From the NCBI GenBank assembly GCA_002067315.1, contig MVRA01000218.1, positions 1 to 34,541 on the forward strand: a DNA stretch of 34,541 nt, read 5' to 3'. Both the position numbers and the translations under genes were made by a program. Under the pieces are notes generated by a model that ran no database searches, was not told the origin of the DNA, and worked only from the letters and a program-made list of their open reading frames with translations. Shown here one piece after another: positions 30,521 through 34,541 of the stretch (position 1 is the stretch's first letter; each line of letters begins with the position of its first letter). This stretch comes from Methanocella sp. PtaU1.Bin125. GTDB lineage: Archaea > Halobacteriota > Methanocellia > Methanocellales > Methanocellaceae.

Positions 30521-31594
30521 TCAATAGACCTTCACGGTCGCGATCATGTCCACCCAGTATTCCTGGCTCAGGTCTTTCGCGATGAGCTTGATCCGCCCGC
30601 GGACATCCACCAGCAGCACGCCGTCGCCCGTCGCCTCGGCCATCGTCAACGTATTGTAATAGCCGTCCGAGCCGACGATGTCGACGCTGGTGGCTCCCGG
30701 TTTCACGCCCGCGTCCTGCAGGACGTACTTCAGCGGCAGCCCCTCGTAGCTGGCGGTACCGTGCGGGTTCTGGATCTCAGGGGCGTTTATGCTGACGAAG
30801 TGATCTTTGTAATCATAGATGAAATACTCTTTTTCCGCGGCCACGCTGCCGGTCACCCGGAGAGACAGGCTTTCGGTCTTTTCCGGTAACGGAGTGGCCA
30901 ATGTCGCGCCGTCTGTGGAAGCCGGCGTGGAGCCCTGTGGCGGCAGGAATGTGACGGCCCCCGCGATCAGGACGATCGACAGCGCGACCAGTACGGCGGC
31001 CACCTTTGTGGCGGTGAGCCGCAGGCCTTCCTTCTTATGTGGCTCCCGGCGTAAAATGCCTGCCTCTTCGAGGCTATCCACGATACCCAGGCTGAAGATA
31101 CCGGCAAACACGACGCCGGAAATAAAAGCCATCACGGTCGCGAGCCCGAAAAGGAACGGGTTGTTGAAGGGAGCGAATACCTGGAAAGTGACCACGTTGG
31201 ACGCGGTGCCCAGGCCGCCCGCCAGCAGGTAGGAGACCCTCCGGTACTTGCGCAGTGGCCAGAAGCCGATCTCCGCGAACAGGCCCTCGATCAGCGATAA
31301 TAAGACTACGAACAGCCCGAGCCGGCTGCCCATGAAAAATTCGACGATGCCCTTCATCAGGCCGACCAGGGTCCCGGTGCCCTTCTTGTTGGTGATGCCC
31401 AGCACCAGCACGATCCAGATAACGTGTATTCCGCTCAGCGATTCGGCCACCGGGAACCACACCCGGATCGCATTGTAGGCGTCGGCGATGATGTAGCCCA
31501 TATAGACCGAGAAGATGCCGCCCAGCGCGCCGATGATAGCGATCGTGACCAGGTCCCTGGTCGAGAAATAATACTTATCCTTGCCAGCACCCAT
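30521..31594 (-). CDS. ECF-type S component fused to SUOX-like domain
   Basis: 357 residues. Residues ~10-200 are a hydrophobic S-component-like membrane domain (DLVTIAIIGALGGIFSVYMGYI, GIHVIWIVLVLG, GLMKGIVEFFMGSRLG), close to YkoE/HMP-type ECF substrate-binding proteins. A further helix (~216-235) and a Ser/Thr/Pro linker lead to an outside domain (about 255-357) with LRVTGSV, YEGLPLKYVLQDAG, VDIVGSDGYYNTLTMAEA and YWVDMIATVKV, the same domain as in the lipoprotein at 28594. A TATA-like AATATTTATT lies near 31634-31645. No ECF ATPase or T component is adjacent. Substrate unknown; the FmdE partner hints at a pterin or metal cofactor. Confidence 0.72.
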   Translation of the reverse strand: MGAGKDKYYFSTRDLVTIAIIGALGGIFSVYMGYIIADAYNAIRVWFPVAESLSGIHVIWIVLVLGITNKKGTGTLVGLMKGIVEFFMGSRLGLFVVLLSLIEGLFAEIGFWPLRKYRRVSYLLAGGLGTASNVVTFQVFAPFNNPFLFGLATVMAFISGVVFAGIFSLGIVDSLEEAGILRREPHKKEGLRLTATKVAAVLVALSIVLIAGAVTFLPPQGSTPASTDGATLATPLPEKTESLSLRVTGSVAAEKEYFIYDYKDHFVSINAPEIQNPHGTASYEGLPLKYVLQDAGVKPGATSVDIVGSDGYYNTLTMAEATGDGVLLVDVRGRIKLIAKDLSQEYWVDMIATVKVY

Positions 31595-31688
31595 AGGACA
31601 TCAGCTAGCAGTAGGTACACCTGAAGTAATAAATATTACGCCGTTAAGTTACCAATATCGATTACCATCCGATCGTTATCAGCTGGAA

Positions 31689-31741
31689 CTAACCTCGTAT
31701 GAACCGGGCTAATCCGGGATCTTCCGGCACATGCTTAGCGG
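31689..31741 (-). pseudogene. C-terminal remnant of a truncated gene (archaeal side)
   Basis: Reading the minus strand, about 18 codons end in ...TAKHVPEDPGLARFIRG and a TAG at 31689-31691. This looks like a natural protein C-terminus, co-oriented with the ECF-S gene 95 bases further on, but the frame loses protein-like character beyond about 31,741. The parent protein is not recognised. It would be the archaeal half of the broken joint. Confidence 0.4.
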
Positions 31742-31744
31742 TAG

Positions 31745-32077
31745 CGTCACTACCAGGCCGTGCGCGACGAGCCGCGCGACCTCGTCCCGGTCGCGATGGT
31801 CCGCTCGACGTTCGACGGCCTGCCGGCGATTTATTTATACGATCGGTTTGCGGGCGGCGTGGGTCTTGCACGAAGAGCGTTCGGGTTGGACCGGCAGATT
31901 TTCAGAGCGGCGCTGGAGCGCGCCACGCACTGCGCCTGCAAGGAAGGCTGCCCGGCGTGCGTCGGCCCGTCGCTCGAAATCGGCGACCGCGCACGAAGCT
32001 CCGCACGGGCGCTGCTGGAACGAATCCTTGGGTCATTCAACGCAGAGGCGCAGAGACGCGGAGAATCAGGGATTTGA
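31745..32077 (+). pseudogene. 5'-truncated DUF1998/MrfA-like helicase C-terminus
   Basis: About 95 residues, starting abruptly after an in-frame TAG (31742-31744): HYQAVRDEPRD..., then AIYLYDRFAGGVGLARRAF and the zinc motif C-x-C-x3-G-C-P-A-C-V-G-P. This is the extreme C-terminus of DEAD/DEAH helicases with a DUF1998/MrfA zinc domain, proteins normally of 700 residues or more; everything upstream is missing. The frame ends by running into a dispersed repeat (NAEAQRRGE). It lies exactly at the change from archaeal to bacterial character. Confidence 0.65.
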
Positions 32078-32143
32078 ATTTGAGCAGAAAAACTTCTTTG
32101 ATTTTCAGAATTATCGATTTTCTGTCCTCTGTGACTCTGCGTT
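32039..32143. repeat. GCAGAG-type inverted-repeat element
   Basis: Arms AACGCAGAGGCGCAGAG (32039-32055) and CTCTGTGACTCTGCGTT (32127-32143) are complementary with two mismatches around a 71-base AT-richer centre. Same unit type as the repeat at 29550-29724. Confidence 0.7.
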
Positions 32144-32150
32144 AGAGCCA

Positions 32151-32291
32151 TTGACAGAAAAGATCCAACCATGGCCGGCGAGGGCGCCGGCCCCACATCG
32201 CGAAAAACCATGCCCGATCGCATAGCCACTTGCGTTGTGGCGCTGGCGATCCTCCGCAACGATTGCCGGAAAACTTGGGGCACTGGTTATA
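32151..32291. repeat. dispersed repeat, copy 1
   Basis: Shares with 33851-34010, in direct orientation, the opening TTGACAGAAA, a nearly 40-base identical block (about 32170-32208) containing the GGCCGGC...GCCGGCC palindrome, and the closing GATTGCCGGAAAACTT-like segment. No gene content. It flanks the sigma-54 regulator. Confidence 0.75.
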
Positions 32292-32302
32292 AAATCCGCC
32301 CC

Positions 32303-33718
32303 TTATCGATGCACCCTCCATGAGGGATGCGTGAGGTTGAATTTTTTCACGCGGGCGTTCATCCGATCGACGGAAATGCCGAGCAGTGCGGCCGCTTGGC
32401 GCTGATTCCAGTTTGTTCTTTCCAACGCCTGCACAACCAACGAGCGCTCCACTTCTTCCAGGTCGATGCCGCCCTCGGGCAGGATCGCCGCGCCGCCGCC
32501 GGAGCCGGCCGACGCAATCAGGCCTACCTCGCGCAGCGCCGTCTCGTCGACCGTGCGACCGGCGAAGCGGATCGCCAGCCGCTCGACGACGTTGCGCAAC
32601 TCGCGCACGTTGCCCGGCCACGGGTTCGCCCGCATGATGTCGAGCGACTCGGGAGCGAACTCGGTCGGCGCGAGCCGGTGCTTGTCCGCGAACCGCGCGG
32701 CGAAAAACCGCGCCAACGGCGGCACGTCCTCGGGCCGCGCGCGCAGCGGCGGCACCTCGATCGGGTAAATATTGATGCGGTAAAACAAATCCTCGCGGAA
32801 CCGGCCGGCCTTGACTTCCTCGCCCAGGACCTTGTTCGTCGCGAACAGCAGCCGGCAGTTCACCTTGATCGGCCGCTCGCTGCCGAGCCGATTGAATTGC
32901 AGCGTCTCGACCGCTTTGAGCAGACGCGCCTGCGCCTGGGCGCCCAGCTCGCCGATTTCATCGAGAAAGAGCGTCCCGCCGTCGGCCAGCTCGAACTGCC
33001 CGCGCTTGCGATTGAGCGCGCCGGTGAAGGCGCCGCGCTCGTGGCCGAACAGCTCGCTCAGGAACATGTTTTCGTCCGGCAGCGCCGCGCAGTTGACCTC
33101 GACGAACGCGCCTCGCGCTCGATGCGACGCCTTGTGCAGCGCCCGCGCGACCAGCTCTTTTCCCACGCCGGTCGGCCCCTGGATCAAGACCGCGACATCG
33201 CTGGCCGCGATCTGCCGCACCTGCTCCTTGAGCTGCTTGACCCACGCGCTCGCGCCGACGATTTCCTCGAATTCCTCGTAACGGCCCAGCGTCCGGCGCA
33301 GCATTTTATTTTCGCTGGCCAGCTCGGCGCGGTCCAAAATGTTCTTCAGGCGCAACACGATCTCGTCGCGCGTCGCCTCCTTGGTCAGGTAATCGGCCGC
33401 GCCCTTGCGCATCGCCTCGACGGCCGTGTCGACCGAGTTGATCGACGTGAGCACGACGATCGGCGGCGCCTCGATCTCGCCCGCCTCGGCCTGCCGCGCC
33501 ACCCGGTCGAGCAGGTCCAGCCCGCTCGCGCCCGGCAGCCGGATGTCGGTCAGCACCACGTCGAAGCGGTCCTCGGCCAGCTTGCCGAGCGCCGCCTCGG
33601 CGTCCGCCGTCGCCGTCACGTCGAATCCGCTCGCCGACAGGTTCTTCGTCAGGCGCGCCGCATAATCGCGGTCGTCCTCCACGATCATTACCCGGCAGAT
33701 GCCTTCATTGGTTTCCAT
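32303..33718 (-). CDS. sigma-54-dependent response regulator (NtrC family)
   Basis: 471 residues. The receiver domain has phosphoacceptor D58 in VVLTDIRLPG. The AAA+ domain has Walker A GPTGVGKE (181-188) and the sigma-54-contacting GAFTGA (229-234). The C-terminal Fis-type helix-turn-helix contains RQAAALLGISVDRM. All parts are intact. It activates bacterial sigma-54 RNA polymerase after phosphorylation by a sensor kinase. Archaea have no sigma-54, so this gene has no target in the organism suggested by the rest of the window. No histidine kinase is visible before the window ends. Confidence 0.95.
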   Translation of the reverse strand: METNEGICRVMIVEDDRDYAARLTKNLSASGFDVTATADAEAALGKLAEDRFDVVLTDIRLPGASGLDLLDRVARQAEAGEIEAPPIVVLTSINSVDTAVEAMRKGAADYLTKEATRDEIVLRLKNILDRAELASENKMLRRTLGRYEEFEEIVGASAWVKQLKEQVRQIAASDVAVLIQGPTGVGKELVARALHKASHRARGAFVEVNCAALPDENMFLSELFGHERGAFTGALNRKRGQFELADGGTLFLDEIGELGAQAQARLLKAVETLQFNRLGSERPIKVNCRLLFATNKVLGEEVKAGRFREDLFYRINIYPIEVPPLRARPEDVPPLARFFAARFADKHRLAPTEFAPESLDIMRANPWPGNVRELRNVVERLAIRFAGRTVDETALREVGLIASAGSGGGAAILPEGGIDLEEVERSLVVQALERTNWNQRQAAALLGISVDRMNARVKKFNLTHPSWRVHR

Positions 33719-33769
33719 TTAAATCTCCATGAGCCCAACAACCCGCCCGGAAATCTAACACAACCCGAA

Positions 33770-33838
33770 CCACGAAATACACGAAAGACACGCAAACCAT
33801 TTCAGTCCACTCGGGCCACGAAACACACGAAAGCCACG
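33770..33838. repeat. two copies of a CACGAAA-type repeat
   Basis: 23-base units at 33770-33792 and 33816-33838 differ at two positions. They lie in the 300-base gap between the regulator and the TPR gene, together with dispersed repeat copy 2; I see no gene in that gap. Confidence 0.7.
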
Positions 33839-33850
33839 AAATGGGAGTCG

Positions 33851-34010
33851 TTGACAGAAATGTTACCCCCCATGGCCGGCGAGGGCGCCGGCCCCACATC
33901 GCGAAAAATCATTCCGTATGGAACAGCCCATGGCGCTGTGGCGTCGTCGGCGCCCCCGCCGGCGATCCTTCGCCATGGTTGCCGGAAAACTTCTGCCACG
34001 GGCTATAGAT
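33851..34010. repeat. dispersed repeat, copy 2
   Basis: Direct-orientation partner of 32151-32291; the identical core includes the GC-rich palindrome at about 33873-33892. It is slightly longer, with an inserted GTCGTCGGCGCCCCC-like segment. Confidence 0.75.
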
Positions 34011-34018
34011 ACACGGGT

Positions 34019-34541
34019 TTATTTGCGTGAACTTTGTGCATCGCGCGGCCGGGTCTGAGTCGTCGCGCCGTCCCGGCCCACGCCGAGCCCGCGCATCATC
34101 CGGTCGACTTCCTGCATCGTAGCCGGCGTGCCGGTCGTCGGCGTGTCGTCGAATCGGGACGGCCCGGGCGTCTGCCCTTTTTCGAGCTGCGCAAGCGCCA
34201 GCCGGTCGCGCACCATCGTGTAGAAATTGCGCGCCTTCTGGTAGGTCACCGTCCCCTTGTGGTGCTGGAAGATCGTGTCGAGAATCCCGTTCGCCTCCTC
34301 GTATCGGCCCGCGTAATAGGCTCGCTGGGCCTGATCCAGAAGACCCACGGCCTGCTGGTTCGGATCGGATTGCCTCAGGCGCAGGCCGTCGCGGATCATC
34401 CTGTCCAGCTCGCGCGCCTGCTTGAGGAACCCCTCGCCCGGGTTCGTGTTCATAAACAACTGCACGGCGGTGAGCGCATCGACGAGCTGGCCCGTCTCGT
34501 ACAGATTGAGAATGCGCTTAAGCTCCCGGTCGGCCAGGTCG
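34019..34541 (-). CDS. TPR-like protein, 5' end beyond window
   Basis: At least 174 codons, running off the right edge. The frame is open through the edge (DLADRELKRILNLYETGQLVDALTAV...), so GTG 34465 is internal rather than the start. The sequence has TPR-like helical pairs (LLDQAQRAYYAGRYEEANGILDTIFQ) and then a low-complexity Thr/Pro/Arg tail (MMRGLGVGRDGATTQTRPRD). It is part of the bacterial-looking segment. Function unknown. Confidence 0.6.
   Translation of the reverse strand, partial: DLADRELKRILNLYETGQLVDALTAVQLFMNTNPGEGFLKQARELDRMIRDGLRLRQSDPNQQAVGLLDQAQRAYYAGRYEEANGILDTIFQHHKGTVTYQKARNFYTMVRDRLALAQLEKGQTPGPSRFDDTPTTGTPATMQEVDRMMRGLGVGRDGATTQTRPRDAQSSRK

Noticed and set aside
32327-34030. 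567-codon plus-strand open frame
   Set aside because: Antisense to the sigma-54 regulator; no domain, no start context.

Overview
The window looks like a chromosomal segment of a methanogenic euryarchaeon, plausibly of the Methanocella/Methanocellales type. Archaeal signs are ribosomal protein S17e, an aIF1/SUI1 factor, an FmdE-family protein, TATA-box promoters, archaeal Shine-Dalgarno sequences and a tRNA-Leu without an encoded CCA end. The order assignment is inference. The last ~2.8 kb (from about 31,741) looks bacterial: it holds a sigma-54-dependent response regulator, a truncated helicase C-terminus, a TPR protein and bacterial-style dispersed repeats. It appears to be joined to the archaeal part at a point where two unrelated genes are both cut.

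Layout. 1-800: solo IS200/IS605 element (TnpA plus two subterminal hairpins). 0.8-3.7 kb: AT-richer type IIG restriction-methylation enzyme. 3.9-5.3 kb: small genes, including rps17e. 5.3-6.0 kb: TrpP/ECF-S-like membrane protein behind three helically phased TGTACA boxes, the sequence known as the TrpY operator. 6.1-8.2 kb: a two-gene ubiquitin-like conjugation cassette, a Ub-like/E2 fusion overlapping a JAMM-protease/E1 fusion; this is the most interesting system in the window. 8.3-9.5 kb: DUF5788-like protein, YkgJ-type cysteine cluster protein, aIF1. 9.7-10.5 kb: two KGG-repeat stress proteins. 10.5-15.2 kb (minus strand): CPA2 antiporter, TIM-barrel endonuclease IV-like protein, and a FecCD/BtuCD-type metal-chelate ABC transporter whose ATPase carries an 11-residue tandem repeat. 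15.3-18.9 kb: GNAT acetyltransferase, tRNA-Leu(CAA), hemerythrin, a NucS-like/HRDC protein and four small zinc proteins. 19.0-21.0 kb: HtpX protease and a CorA-like protein without the GMN motif. 21.3-23.6 kb: NfnA/NfnB (SudB/SudA) flavoprotein pair. 23.7-28.4 kb: a probable PD-(D/E)XK protein, a beta-propeller protein with a zinc ribbon, and a two-PAS chemoreceptor. 28.6-31.6 kb: a lipoprotein and an ECF-S fusion protein that share one extracytoplasmic domain, with an FmdE-like protein; a 0.75-kb repeat-rich non-coding block lies between. 31.7 kb to the end: bacterial-looking segment.

How the genes fit together. Only a few clusters form clear functional units: the Ub-like cassette, the ABC permease/ATPase, NfnAB, and the ECF-S/FmdE operon. 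Much of the rest is single-gene housekeeping, stress (KGG, hemerythrin, HtpX) and sensing functions, each with its own archaeal promoter. Several palindromes sit exactly at promoter/start regions and are candidate operators.
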